A stretch of 64,000 bases of DNA from DASYGT01 sp035999365 (GTDB lineage Bacteria > Actinomycetota > Actinomycetes > Mycobacteriales > Jatrophihabitantaceae). The DNA lies in NCBI GenBank assembly GCA_035999365.1, contig DASYGT010000030.1:20538-84537 (forward strand), read 5' to 3'. Both the position numbers and the translations under genes were made by a program. Below the pieces are notes generated by a model, which saw only the letters and a program-made list of their open reading frames with translations, did not search any database and was not told the origin of the DNA. This document shows positions 50,332-58,912 of the stretch, one piece after another; the first letter of the stretch is position 1, and every line of letters starts with the position of its first letter.

Positions 50332-51655
50332 GACGTTCGATTGTGGCACCCGCGGTATCGGTCTTTTCGGTCCTGTCCGACGGCGGCGTGATGACGATCC
50401 GCGCGGCGCGGCGTCCCTCGACGTCGGTCACCTCGAGACGGAACCCGTCGTGCACGACCGTGTCATGAATCTGCGGCAAACGACCCACCACCGCCATGAG
50501 ATAACCGCCGATGGTCGTGTACGGACCTTCCGGCAGCTCCAAACCGGTGAGTTCGGCGATCTCGTCCAGATTGAGCTTCCCGTCCACGTCCACCGCCCCG
50601 CCGTCCTGCCGGTGTGGGGCGCCTTCGGGAGCGTCGTACTCGTCGCGGATGTCGCCGATGACCTCTTCGATGAGGTCCTCCAGGGTGACGATCCCGTCGG
50701 TGCCGCCGTACTCATCGACGACGATGGCGAGGTGATGCCCTTCGCGCCGCATCTCCGAGAGCGCAGCGAGTACGTGCTTCGAACCGGGCATGCGCTTGAT
50801 GTCGCGCGCCAGGTCACCGACCGTGCGGTGCCGATCGAGCCGCGCCTCGCCGAGCACCAGATCCCGGATGTGCACGAAGCCGATCACGTCGTCCTGCCCA
50901 CGCCCGATGACGGGGTATCTCGAATGCGGTGACTCGCCGGCGAACTTGGCCGCGCGCGTCGCCGTCATCGTCGCCTCGAGGAAGGTCACGTCAGGCCGCG
51001 GCACCATGATCTCGTCGATCGACCGCTCCCCCGCCGCGAAGACGTCGTCGATCAACCTGCGCTCGTCGGAGGACAGCGATTCGTGCGCGGCAACGATGCC
51101 GCGCAGTTCGTCGTCACCGATCGGTTCGCGTGCGGCACCCGGATCGCCACCGAGCAGGCGCACGATCACGTCGGTCGCCTTCGACAAGAGCCAGATGACG
51201 GGACGGAAGATCCGGGCGATCCGATCGAGCGGCGGCGCGAACAACCGCGCCGCGGACTCCGCCCGCTGCAGCGCCAGCCGCTTCGGCGCGAGCTCGCCGA
51301 TCACCAGCGTGACGAACGAGATGATCAACGTGACACCGATGATGCCGGCAGCGCCGGCCAGCCCACGAGTCCATCCGTGCCGGATGAGGAAGTCTTTCGC
51401 CTCTGCCGACAAGGTCACCGCGCCGTAGGCACTCGACAGCAGGGCAGTGGAGGTGACGCCGATCTGCACTGCTGCGAGGAACCGGTTCGGATCGCTCGTC
51501 AGCCGGGCGACGGCCGCCCCGCGGCGGCCGGATTCGGCCAGTGCACGGACCTGCCCGTCGCGCAGCGAGACGAGGGCGATCTCCGCCGCGACGAAGATTC
51601 CCTCGATGATGATCAGCACCAGCACGATGCCGACGTTGAGCAGCGTGTGGCCCAC
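50315..51655 (-). CDS. HCC/CNNM-family CBS-domain membrane protein
   Basis: A 446-residue protein. The N-terminal DUF21 domain has about four membrane helices (NVGIVLVLIIIEGIFVAAEIALVSL, then the middle helices to residue 150). A CBS pair (about 200-330; DVIGFVHIRDLVL and VVDEYGGTDGIVTLEDLIEEVIGDI) and a CorC/HlyC domain (about 350-430) follow. Homologues act in Mg2+/Co2+ efflux or homeostasis; the old label haemolysin is misleading. GTG 51655 has TAGACT seven bases upstream. First gene of a four-gene overlapping transcript ending with yihY. Confidence 0.9.
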   Translation of the reverse strand: MGHTLLNVGIVLVLIIIEGIFVAAEIALVSLRDGQVRALAESGRRGAAVARLTSDPNRFLAAVQIGVTSTALLSSAYGAVTLSAEAKDFLIRHGWTRGLAGAAGIIGVTLIISFVTLVIGELAPKRLALQRAESAARLFAPPLDRIARIFRPVIWLLSKATDVIVRLLGGDPGAAREPIGDDELRGIVAAHESLSSDERRLIDDVFAAGERSIDEIMVPRPDVTFLEATMTATRAAKFAGESPHSRYPVIGRGQDDVIGFVHIRDLVLGEARLDRHRTVGDLARDIKRMPGSKHVLAALSEMRREGHHLAIVVDEYGGTDGIVTLEDLIEEVIGDIRDEYDAPEGAPHRQDGGAVDVDGKLNLDEIAELTGLELPEGPYTTIGGYLMAVVGRLPQIHDTVVHDGFRLEVTDVEGRRAARIVITPPSDRTEKTDTAGATIERHGADT

Positions 51656-51662
51656 GACGGTC

Positions 51663-51668
51663 AGTCTA
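51663..51668 (-). promoter_or_regulatory. leaderless -10 box of HCC-trpS operon
   Basis: TAGACT on the minus strand, seven bases before GTG 51655. It would drive trpS as well. Confidence 0.5.
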
Positions 51669-51709
51669 CGAAGCCCGGCCGGGCGGGGCCGGGCGAGGCG
51701 ACGCCAGGA

Positions 51710-52567
51710 TCACGCGGTGACGGCGGCCGCCTTGCGGCGTGCCCTCGGGCGGGCGGATGCCGCGGAGGCGATCGGCGCCACCTCGGCGACCGACTCGCTA
51801 CCCCGCAGGAGCACCCGCGCGACGAAGTCGGGGGCGTCGTGCATGGGCACGTGCCCCACGCCGCGCATCATGATGTGAGCAGCGTTCGGTAGCAGCTCGC
51901 GCGCCACCTGTGCCTGCCACGGCGGCAGCACCATGTCGCGTGCTCCCCACGCGATCGTCACCGGGACGTCCGCGGGGATCGGATCGGTGAACGGCGTGGC
52001 GGCTGCCAGCAGACGGTGCAGCGCCGGCCGTGCGTAGTTGAAGGCGCGGATATCGCCCATCGCGTGATCGCGTGAGACGCGCGCGGGATGCGCCATGAGC
52101 ACGCTGTACATGACGCGGCGCCCAGCTGACGTTCGCGAGAGCAGTTCGACGCGCGGACCCAGCCGCTCGCTCATGTTCGCGGCGGAGAGGAAGAGCTTGC
52201 GGGTGTAGGCGAAGGATGCCTCGGTGCGCCAGAAGCCGGCCGGGGAGAGGGCAGTGACACTGCGGGCGTCGCCCGAAGCGCCGGCCTCGAGCGCGACGCG
52301 ACCACCGAGGGAGTTGCCGGCAACGTGCGGGCGATCCAGCTCCTGTTCGGTGAGGAACTGCCGGAAGTCGCGGCGCAGCGCCTCGGCGACAGGCAGGCCG
52401 TCGGTGTCGAACGGGTCGGACTGGCCGTGCCCCGGCAGATCGACGAGGATCACCTCGCGGTGCTCGGCCAGCTGGTCTAGCACCGGGTACCACGCCTGGC
52501 GTCGGTGCGTGACGCCGTGGACAAGGACCAGCGGCTCGCCGGACCCGTGTCGCTCACACGCCAGCAT
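51710..52567 (-). CDS. alpha/beta-hydrolase fold protein
   Basis: A 285-residue hydrolase. The oxyanion strand LVLVHGVTHRRQAW is near residue 20, the nucleophile elbow GNSLGG near 90 holds the catalytic Ser, the acid is probably in WGARDMVLP near 215, and the histidine in GVGHVPMHDAP near 240. The C-terminal 30 residues are Ala/Arg-rich and probably disordered. GAGGAGG before ATG 52567 fixes the start. The substrate is not deducible. A Crp/GlxR-like palindrome lies about 100 bases upstream. Confidence 0.88.
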   Translation of the reverse strand: MLACERHGSGEPLVLVHGVTHRRQAWYPVLDQLAEHREVILVDLPGHGQSDPFDTDGLPVAEALRRDFRQFLTEQELDRPHVAGNSLGGRVALEAGASGDARSVTALSPAGFWRTEASFAYTRKLFLSAANMSERLGPRVELLSRTSAGRRVMYSVLMAHPARVSRDHAMGDIRAFNYARPALHRLLAAATPFTDPIPADVPVTIAWGARDMVLPPWQAQVARELLPNAAHIMMRGVGHVPMHDAPDFVARVLLRGSESVAEVAPIASAASARPRARRKAAAVTA

Positions 52568-52658
52568 GGTGCCTCCTCGGCCGCGGCCGAGGGCCGCTGA
52601 AGCCGGGTCGTCATCGACCCGCCATCCGGACGCTACCTATCTGTAACGCGAAGTCATA

Positions 52659-52674
52659 CGTGACCACGGTCACA
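52659..52674. promoter_or_regulatory. Crp/GlxR-like palindrome
   Basis: CGTGACCACGGTCACA contains perfect GTGACC/GGTCAC arms around a two-base centre and fits GTGA-N6-TCAC of the Crp/GlxR family. It lies about 100 bases before the alpha/beta-hydrolase start and beyond the icd stop, so the hydrolase gene is the likely target. Confidence 0.4.
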
Positions 52675-52778
52675 GAGCGGCAACGATCTACCGAGAAGCT
52701 CCTACCCCAATTCCTTGATCAACACCCCGTCGACCGGCGATGTCGCAGGCTTGGGGGCCGTTGGTCACCGGCAGGGGC

Positions 52779-53993
52779 TCAGGCCATCGCCTGCTGCAGG
52801 TTGGCGTCGATCGCGTCCAAAAACGCTTCAGTGGTAAGCCATGGGGCAGCCGGGCCGATCAGCAAGGCAAGGTCCTTGGTCATCTGCCCGCCCTCGACCG
52901 TCTCGACGCAGACCCGCTCCAGGGTGCGCGCGAACTCCGTGACGTCGGCAGTCCCGTCCATCTTGCCTCGCGCCGCGAGACCCTGCGTCCACGCGAAGAT
53001 CGACGCGATCGGATTCGTCGACGTCGGCTTGCCGGCCTGATGCTGACGGAAGTGGCGGGTAACAGTTCCATGGGCGGCCTCGGCCTCGACCGTCTTGCCG
53101 TCGGGCGTCATCAGCACGGAGGTCATCAGGCCTAGGGAACCGAAACCCTGGGCAACCGTGTCGGACTGGACATCACCGTCGTAGTTCTTGCAGGCCCAGA
53201 CGTAGCCGCCCTCCCACTTGAGCGCCGCGGCCACCATGTCGTCGATCAAGCGGTGCTCGTACGTGATGCCGGCGGCGTCGAAGTCGGCCTTGAACTCGGC
53301 CTCGAAGATCTCGGCGAACAGGTCCTTGAAGCGGCCGTCGTATGCCTTGAGGATCGTGTTCTTCGTCGACAGGTACACGGGCAGCTTGCGATCGAGGCCA
53401 TAGCGCATCGAGGCACGGGCGAAGTCGCGGATCGACTCGTCGAGGTTGTACATCGCCATGGCCACCCCGCCCCCGGGGAAGTCGAAGACGTTCAGCTCGA
53501 TCGGCTCGCTGCCGTCCTTGGGCGCGAAGGTGAGTGTCAGCGTGCCCTCGCCCGGGACGACGAGATCGGTGGCGCGGTACTGGTCTCCGAACGCATGACG
53601 GCCGATGATGATCGGCTTCGTCCACCCGGGCACCAGGCGCGGGACGTTGCTCATCACGATCGGCTCGCGGAAGATCACTCCTCCGAGAATGTTGCGGATC
53701 GTGCCGTTCGGCGACTTCCACATCTTCTTCAGGCCGAATTCCTCGACGCGTGCCTCGTCCGGGGTGATGGTCGCGCACTTGACGCCGACGCCGTGGCGCT
53801 TGATGGCGTTGGCGGCGTCGATCGTCACCTGGTCGTCGGTGGCGTCGCGGTGCTCGATGCCGAGGTCGTAGTACTCAAGATTCACGTCGAGGTACGGGAT
53901 GATCAACTTGTCCTTGATGAACTGCCAGATGATGCGGGTCATCTCGTCACCGTCGAGCTCGACGATCGTTCCTTGCACCTTGATCTTCGCCAT
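52779..53993 (-). CDS. icd: NADP-dependent isocitrate dehydrogenase (homodimeric type)
   Basis: A 404-residue TCA-cycle enzyme converting isocitrate to 2-oxoglutarate, CO2 and NADPH. It belongs to the eukaryote-like class (AKIKVQGTIVELDGDEMTRIIW start; SPNGTIRNILGG substrate serine near residue 95; RLIDDMVA and YVWACKNYDGDVQSDT near 250-275; HGTVTRHFRQHQ near 312). The M. tuberculosis counterpart is Icd1 (Rv3339c). ATG 53993 gives the standard N-terminus; GGAGG lies about eleven bases before it, rather far. It is divergent from the DUF885 peptidase gene. Confidence 0.95.
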   Translation of the reverse strand: MAKIKVQGTIVELDGDEMTRIIWQFIKDKLIIPYLDVNLEYYDLGIEHRDATDDQVTIDAANAIKRHGVGVKCATITPDEARVEEFGLKKMWKSPNGTIRNILGGVIFREPIVMSNVPRLVPGWTKPIIIGRHAFGDQYRATDLVVPGEGTLTLTFAPKDGSEPIELNVFDFPGGGVAMAMYNLDESIRDFARASMRYGLDRKLPVYLSTKNTILKAYDGRFKDLFAEIFEAEFKADFDAAGITYEHRLIDDMVAAALKWEGGYVWACKNYDGDVQSDTVAQGFGSLGLMTSVLMTPDGKTVEAEAAHGTVTRHFRQHQAGKPTSTNPIASIFAWTQGLAARGKMDGTADVTEFARTLERVCVETVEGGQMTKDLALLIGPAAPWLTTEAFLDAIDANLQQAMA

Positions 53994-54088
53994 GCGGGAT
54001 GCGACCTCCAACCGGATTCTCTTGGTGTCAAGATATCTCGCCGCCGGGACGACCGCACGGGCGCCCCTACTCAGTGGCGGCGCCGCCA

Positions 54089-54094
54089 TAGTCT
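54089..54094 (+). promoter_or_regulatory. leaderless -10 box of DUF885 gene
   Basis: TAGTCT lies six bases before ATG 54101. Confidence 0.5.
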
Positions 54095-54100
54095 CAACAG

Positions 54101-55792
54101 ATGACCGAGACCCGCATCCCCACCGACGTCGACCGGGTCGCTGACACCTACCTCGACACGTGGGCAGTACACGACCCGATGATGGCCACCTACTTCGGCG
54201 TCGCCGGCCACGATCACCAGCTGCCCGAACTGAGTCCTGACTGGTACGAGGAGCGGTCCGGACTGCGGCGCCGCACCCTGGCAGCGCTGGCGGCCGCCCG
54301 GCCCACCGACGCCAACGACCGCATCACCGTAGCTGCGCTGGGTGAGGCGCTCGAGATCGGCGAGGAGATTCGGGCTACGGGAGCCGAGGAGGCCGACCTC
54401 AAGAACATCGCCTCACCGCTGCAGACCATCAGGGACACGTTCGACCTCACGCCTACCGCGACGGTCGACGACTGGGCGACGCTCGCCCGCCGATTGTCAG
54501 CCGTCGGCCCGTCGGTCGATGGCTACATCGCGTCGCTACGGCTCGGGGGCGCGCGCGGAAACGTCAGCCCACGCCGCCAGGTGCTCGCCGGCATCGCCCA
54601 GTGCGACGACGTCGTCGGCCCCCACGGCTTCTTCGCCGCCTTCGCGCGCGGCGCCCGGCCGGACAGCGGCGACGCATTGCCGGCAGCCGTGCACAGCGAT
54701 CTCGACCGTGGCGCCGCCGCCGCGTCTGACGCGTACGCGCGGCTGCAGACATACCTGCGCGAGGAGTTGCTGCCGCTGGCCCCCGAGCGCGACGCGATCG
54801 GGCGCGAGCTCTACACACTGCATTCGCGGTCGTTCCTCGGCTCGCAAGTCGATCTCGAGGAGACGTACGCGTGGGGGCAGGAGGAGCTGGCCAGGATCAC
54901 CGCCGAGATGGAGCGCACTGCTGAGCGCATCACGCCCGGCGCCTCCGTTCGCGAGGCGATGGCGCACCTCGACGCAGACCCGGCCCGAAGGCTGCAGGGC
55001 ACGGACGCCCTCCAAGCGTGGATGCAGGAGAAGTCGGATGCCGCGGTGAGCGCGCTCACCGGCACCCACTTCGACATCCCGGACCCGATCCGACGGCTCG
55101 AGTGCAGGATCGCTCCGACGCACACCGGGGGGATCTACTACACCCAGCCCAGCGAGGACCTGACGACCCGGCCAGGGCGGATGTGGTGGTCGGTCCCCTC
55201 CGGGGTCACCGAATTCTCGACGTGGGGCGAGCTGACGACCGTCTACCACGAAGGGGTGCCCGGACATCACCTTCAGGTCGCGCAGACCATCTACCGACGC
55301 GCACTGCTCAACCGCTGGCGCCGGATCGCGTCGTGGGTCAGCGGTCACGGCGAGGGGTGGGCGCTCTACGCCGAACGTCTGATGGCCGACCTCGGCTATC
55401 TGGACGATCCGGGCGACTACCTCGGCATGCTCGACGCGCAGTCGATGCGAGCCGCGCGAGTGGTGCTCGACATCGGCATCCACTGTGACTTCGAGGCTCC
55501 AGCCGAAGTGGGCGGAGGCGAGTGGGACTACGACAGGGCGTGGAGGTTCTTCACCGCGCACTGCTCGCGCGACGACGCCTTCCTCCGGTTCGAACTCGAG
55601 CGATATCTCGGCTGGCCGGGTCAGGCACCGTCGTACAAGATCGGCGAGCGGATGTGGCTGCAACTGCGCGAGGACGCGCGGGCCGAGCAGGGTGACGCGT
55701 TCGACCTGAAGGGGTTCCATCGCTCCGCGCTCGATATCGGCAGCGTCGGCCTGGACGTGCTGCGCTCGGCGGTGCTCGGGGAATTCGGCTGA
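54101..55792 (+). CDS. DUF885-family metallopeptidase-like protein
   Basis: A 563-residue protein of the DUF885 family. The zinc-binding helix is YHEGVPGHHLQ near residue 388, an HExxPGHH variant of the HExxH theme, with a further acidic ligand probable in GHGEGWALYAERL near 422. There is no signal peptide, so it acts in the cytoplasm, in contrast to some lipoprotein members. The family is predicted to be carboxypeptidase-like, but few members have been tested. It stands alone between icd and the thioredoxin-like gene. Confidence 0.88.
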   Translation: MTETRIPTDVDRVADTYLDTWAVHDPMMATYFGVAGHDHQLPELSPDWYEERSGLRRRTLAALAAARPTDANDRITVAALGEALEIGEEIRATGAEEADLKNIASPLQTIRDTFDLTPTATVDDWATLARRLSAVGPSVDGYIASLRLGGARGNVSPRRQVLAGIAQCDDVVGPHGFFAAFARGARPDSGDALPAAVHSDLDRGAAAASDAYARLQTYLREELLPLAPERDAIGRELYTLHSRSFLGSQVDLEETYAWGQEELARITAEMERTAERITPGASVREAMAHLDADPARRLQGTDALQAWMQEKSDAAVSALTGTHFDIPDPIRRLECRIAPTHTGGIYYTQPSEDLTTRPGRMWWSVPSGVTEFSTWGELTTVYHEGVPGHHLQVAQTIYRRALLNRWRRIASWVSGHGEGWALYAERLMADLGYLDDPGDYLGMLDAQSMRAARVVLDIGIHCDFEAPAEVGGGEWDYDRAWRFFTAHCSRDDAFLRFELERYLGWPGQAPSYKIGERMWLQLREDARAEQGDAFDLKGFHRSALDIGSVGLDVLRSAVLGEFG

Positions 55793-55837
55793 GCCGCTCG
55801 TATCACCACGAGCCTCGCCGTCGACGAGAACCTGTTC

Positions 55838-55843
55838 TAGTGT
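55838..55843 (+). promoter_or_regulatory. leaderless -10 box of thioredoxin-like gene
   Basis: TAGTGT lies seven bases before ATG 55851, supporting that start over the ATG at 55842, which would fall inside the box. Confidence 0.45.
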
Positions 55844-55850
55844 GCGAGCC

Positions 55851-56867
55851 ATGGCGCACCTTCCCCTCGTCGTGATGTTCGACGACCGCGAATCCGAGGT
55901 AGACGCAGCGGTCGACGGCACGACAGTTCACGTCGATCCCGCCGCGATCCACGCCGCAACGGGGTGGGAGCTCAAGCCTCAGGGCCTGTGCCGCGGCGAG
56001 GTCTGCTTACCCGCCCAGCTCACCGCGCCGGTGGACCTGGCTGCGCTCGCGGCGGCGTTGCACCGGCCGGTCGCCGTTGAAGTGCTCGCCGATCGAGTCG
56101 TCGCGGCGTTCGGCGCCGCTGCGGGTGCGACGGTGCAGCCGGGCGATCGCGCCCCGGACCTGTCGCTTCCCGACGTGACGGGCGCGCCGACCGCGGTCAC
56201 GCGCACCGGCCGCAAGACCGCACTGGTCGCCTGGTCGACGTGGTGCGGCTGCCGATACGAGCTGCCCGCGTGGCTGCAGCTGGCCGAGGAGCTGGCCGAC
56301 TCGGTGGACATCGTCACGGTGGCTCTGGACGACGACGTCGCCGCGGTGCGCAAGTGGACCTCGCGCGTACCGGGCCTCACCGTCGCAATCGACAGCGAGC
56401 ACCAGCTGTCGGACCTGTTCGGCATCGTGAACGTCCCCGCCACGGTGTGGCTCGACGACGACGGCACCGTGGTCAAGGCGCCCAGCATCGCGCCGGGCGA
56501 CGACCAATTCATCGAGTTCACCGAGGTGCCTGCAGCGGCTCACCACGACGCGCTGCGAGCCTGGGCGCACGGCGGGCCCGCGCCCACCGTCGCGGCCATG
56601 CCGGCATCGTCGGAACTGCGCGCCGCGCGGGCACACCGACGCCTCGCCGCCTGGCTGCACCGTCACGGTCATGTGGACGCCGCCGAACGCCAGTTCCGAT
56701 CTGCCGTCGACCTGGCTCCGTTGGACTTCAGCATCCGGCGAGCGTCGATGCCCGCGCGGGGGCAGGACCCGTTCGGGGCCGACTTCTTCGCCCTGTGGGA
56801 GGAATGGAGCGCGGCGGGTCGCCCCGGCTACCAGCCGACCGCCACCGGGAGCAGCATTCAGGCATGA
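55851..56867 (+). CDS. thioredoxin-fold (TlpA/redoxin-like) protein with CxC motif
   Basis: A 338-residue cytoplasmic protein. Residues about 95-240 form a TlpA/AhpC-TSA-like domain (PGDRAPDLSLPDVTGAP, then WSTWCGCRYELPAW). The active site reads Cys-Gly-Cys where thioredoxins have CxxC. An N-terminal domain of about 90 residues has two further cysteines (LCRGEVC), and a C-terminal helical tail (about 245-300) resembles a TPR-like pair. No signal peptide is present, unlike typical TlpA. It is followed 13 bases later by a PaiB-like flavin-binding gene, suggesting a shared redox role. Confidence 0.8.
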   Translation: MAHLPLVVMFDDRESEVDAAVDGTTVHVDPAAIHAATGWELKPQGLCRGEVCLPAQLTAPVDLAALAAALHRPVAVEVLADRVVAAFGAAAGATVQPGDRAPDLSLPDVTGAPTAVTRTGRKTALVAWSTWCGCRYELPAWLQLAEELADSVDIVTVALDDDVAAVRKWTSRVPGLTVAIDSEHQLSDLFGIVNVPATVWLDDDGTVVKAPSIAPGDDQFIEFTEVPAAAHHDALRAWAHGGPAPTVAAMPASSELRAARAHRRLAAWLHRHGHVDAAERQFRSAVDLAPLDFSIRRASMPARGQDPFGADFFALWEEWSAAGRPGYQPTATGSSIQA

Positions 56868-56880
56868 CGGGGAACGCCTC

Positions 56881-57510
56881 ATGCTGATCCATCCCTGGGA
56901 TACCGGGCAGTCCGCCGACGAATGGCAGGCGTTCGTCCGTGCCCAGGGATTCGCGCACTTTGTCGCCGGCGGGACCGGTCGCGCGGTACCGATCGTCGTG
57001 CCGACCCAGTTCGCGCTGGTCTCCCCCGAACTGGTGGTGCTGCATCTCGCGCGCCCGAACCCCATCTGGGAGGCGCTCGACGAGAACCCGATGGCGCTGC
57101 TGAGCGTCGCCGGCGATTGGGCCTACGTCCCGTCGGCATGGAAGGCCATCGGGGACGAGGACCCGCGGTTCGGCATCCCGACGACCTATTACGCGGCCGC
57201 GCAGCTCGTCGGTTCCGCCGAGATCGTCGACGACGACGAAGGCAAGGCCGAGATCCTGCGTATCCAGCTCGGCGAGACCGAGCCCGGAGGCAGCGCGGCC
57301 GATCCCCTCGACCACGGCCGGCGGCTCGCGGGGATCCGCGGGATTCGGCTGACGATCCGCGAGGTGCACGCGAAGTTCAAGTACGGCGGCAACGTCGACG
57401 ATGCGCATCGCGCCGAGGTGGCCCGCCGCCTTGCGGAGCGCCACGGGCCGGGTGACGCGGCGGCGCTGCGTCATCTGAACCGCCGCACCCCGCTCCCCCC
57501 CACGCTTTAG
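56881..57510 (+). CDS. FMN-binding split-barrel protein, PaiB family
   Basis: A 209-residue protein of the pyridoxamine-5'-phosphate-oxidase-like fold. It has the PaiB pattern: an N-terminal region ending VPTQFALVSPELVVLHLARPNPIWEAL, VAGDWAYVPSAW near residue 80 and the PTTYYAAAQLVGSAEIV segment near 100. PaiB of Bacillus was described as a negative regulator of sporulation and protease genes; most members are flavin or heme binding proteins of unknown role. ATG 56881 is preceded by GGGGAACG, a moderate ribosome binding site. Confidence 0.82.
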   Translation: MLIHPWDTGQSADEWQAFVRAQGFAHFVAGGTGRAVPIVVPTQFALVSPELVVLHLARPNPIWEALDENPMALLSVAGDWAYVPSAWKAIGDEDPRFGIPTTYYAAAQLVGSAEIVDDDEGKAEILRIQLGETEPGGSAADPLDHGRRLAGIRGIRLTIREVHAKFKYGGNVDDAHRAEVARRLAERHGPGDAAALRHLNRRTPLPPTL

Positions 57511-57545
57511 GGAGACTTTCCCCCGCCAGGCGACGGAAACTCTCC
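57511..57545. terminator. bidirectional hairpin between PaiB-like gene and mdh
   Basis: Arms GGAGACTTTCC (57511-57521) and GGAAACTCTCC (57535-57545) pair at 10 of 11 positions. It lies directly after the PaiB-like stop and 22 bases after the convergent mdh stop, so it can terminate both. Confidence 0.65.
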
Positions 57546-57567
57546 CCGAAGCGGGACGTCGGGGTTG

Positions 57568-58533
57568 CTACAGGTGCGCGATGTCGGCCTGCTTCGCGCG
57601 GACGGCTTCGGCCGCCTCCGTGAGCCCGGCCAGCTCGGTCTCGGTCAGGTCGCGCTCAACGATCCGCCCCACCCCCTGGCGGCCGATCTCGGCCTCCACG
57701 CCGAGGTAGACGCCGCTGATTCCGTACTCGCCATCGACCCAGGCGCACACCGGAATCACCGCGCCCGAGTCTTCGATGACGGCCTTCGCCATACGCGCGG
57801 CAGCGGCTGACGGCGCGTAGTACGCCGACCCCGTCTTGAGCAGCGCGACCACCTCGGCACCGCCGTTGCGCGTGCGGGTCACGAGCTCATCGATCGTCGC
57901 CGCGTCCATGACATCGGCGAGCGGCTTACCGTCGACGAAGCAGGCCGACGGGACCGGCACCATCGTGTCGCCGTGCGATCCCAGCGTGAGTGTCTGCACG
58001 GAACCCACCGGCACGCCGAGTGTCGTCGCGACGTTGTTGGTGAAGCGCGCGGTGTCCAGCACGCCGGCCTGTCCGAACACTCGGTTCTTCGGGAACTGCG
58101 ATGCCAGCTGCGCCAGCGCCGTCATCTCGTCGAGGGGATTGGACACGACCACGAGCACGGCATTCGGCGAGTGCTTCGCGATGTTCTCCGCGACCCCACG
58201 AACGATCTTGGCGTTCACCTCGAGCAGGTCCATCCGGCTCATCCCGGGCTTGCGCGGGAGTCCGGCCGTGATCACCACGACGTCGGAATCGGCCGTGGCT
58301 TCGTAGCCGCCCCCGTCAGGGGTCGTCGTCGCGCCGACGACGGTCGTTTCGAACCTCTCGATCGGACGCGACTGGTTGAGGTCGAGGGCCAGGCCTTCGG
58401 GCTTGCCCTCGACGATGTCGGTCAGCACGACGGTGTCGAACACGTCGTACTCAGCCAGTCGCTGCGCCGTTGTGGATCCGTAGAACCCGGCACCGACGAC
58501 GGTGACCTTTCCCCGGCGGGCGGACTCTGGCAT
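57568..58533 (-). CDS. mdh: malate dehydrogenase (LDH-like class)
   Basis: A 321-residue NAD-dependent enzyme oxidising malate to oxaloacetate in the TCA cycle. The nucleotide motif VVGAGFYGSTTA is at residues 11-22, substrate arginines are in GLPRKPGMSR near 92 and DTARF near 160, and the catalytic His in LGSHGDTMVP near 188. The GLPRKPGMSRMDLL segment distinguishes it from lactate dehydrogenase. AGAGGAG before ATG 58533 is a strong ribosome binding site. Mycobacterial Mdh is of a different class, so the gene is a feature of other actinobacteria. Confidence 0.93.
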   Translation of the reverse strand: MPESARRGKVTVVGAGFYGSTTAQRLAEYDVFDTVVLTDIVEGKPEGLALDLNQSRPIERFETTVVGATTTPDGGGYEATADSDVVVITAGLPRKPGMSRMDLLEVNAKIVRGVAENIAKHSPNAVLVVVSNPLDEMTALAQLASQFPKNRVFGQAGVLDTARFTNNVATTLGVPVGSVQTLTLGSHGDTMVPVPSACFVDGKPLADVMDAATIDELVTRTRNGGAEVVALLKTGSAYYAPSAAAARMAKAVIEDSGAVIPVCAWVDGEYGISGVYLGVEAEIGRQGVGRIVERDLTETELAGLTEAAEAVRAKQADIAHL

Positions 58534-58618
58534 GACGTTCTCCTCTGACTCGGGTCGGCGATGCGCGGCGGTACCGGCCGCGGGAAGCTCCGCTGAAAAA
58601 GGCTAGTCGGCGCTGGAT

Positions 58619-58912
58619 TCAGTACCGCAGGCGGAGGTCGGCGAGCAGGATGACCAGCCCGAGTGCGAGATAGCACAGCGCGTCCCACCACCGGCCGCGG
58701 ACGGCGAGCATGCCGATGCGCGCCTCAGGCAGGAGCAGGCGCAAGGCCCCGGCGAGCAGCATGGCGCCGGCGATCACCGCCGTGCCCCGCACCCAGTGCC
58801 CGGGCTCGATGGTCAGGAAGGCCACGGCACCGAGAACGACGAGCAGGACGAGCAGGAATGGTGCCTGCGCACGCGCTCGGCGGCGCACTTGCAGCACCAT
58901 GACCGCCGTCAC
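58619..58912 (-). CDS. DUF3017 small membrane protein
   Basis: A 97-residue protein with three predicted membrane helices (FLLVLLVVLGAVAFLTI, VIAGAMLLAGALRLLL, LCYLALGLVILLADL). DUF3017 proteins are commonly encoded next to folD in actinobacteria, as here, and have no known function. GTG 58912 overlaps the folD stop by four bases (GTGA); an ATG four codons on is an alternative. Confidence 0.85.
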   Translation of the reverse strand: MTAVMVLQVRRRARAQAPFLLVLLVVLGAVAFLTIEPGHWVRGTAVIAGAMLLAGALRLLLPEARIGMLAVRGRWWDALCYLALGLVILLADLRLRY

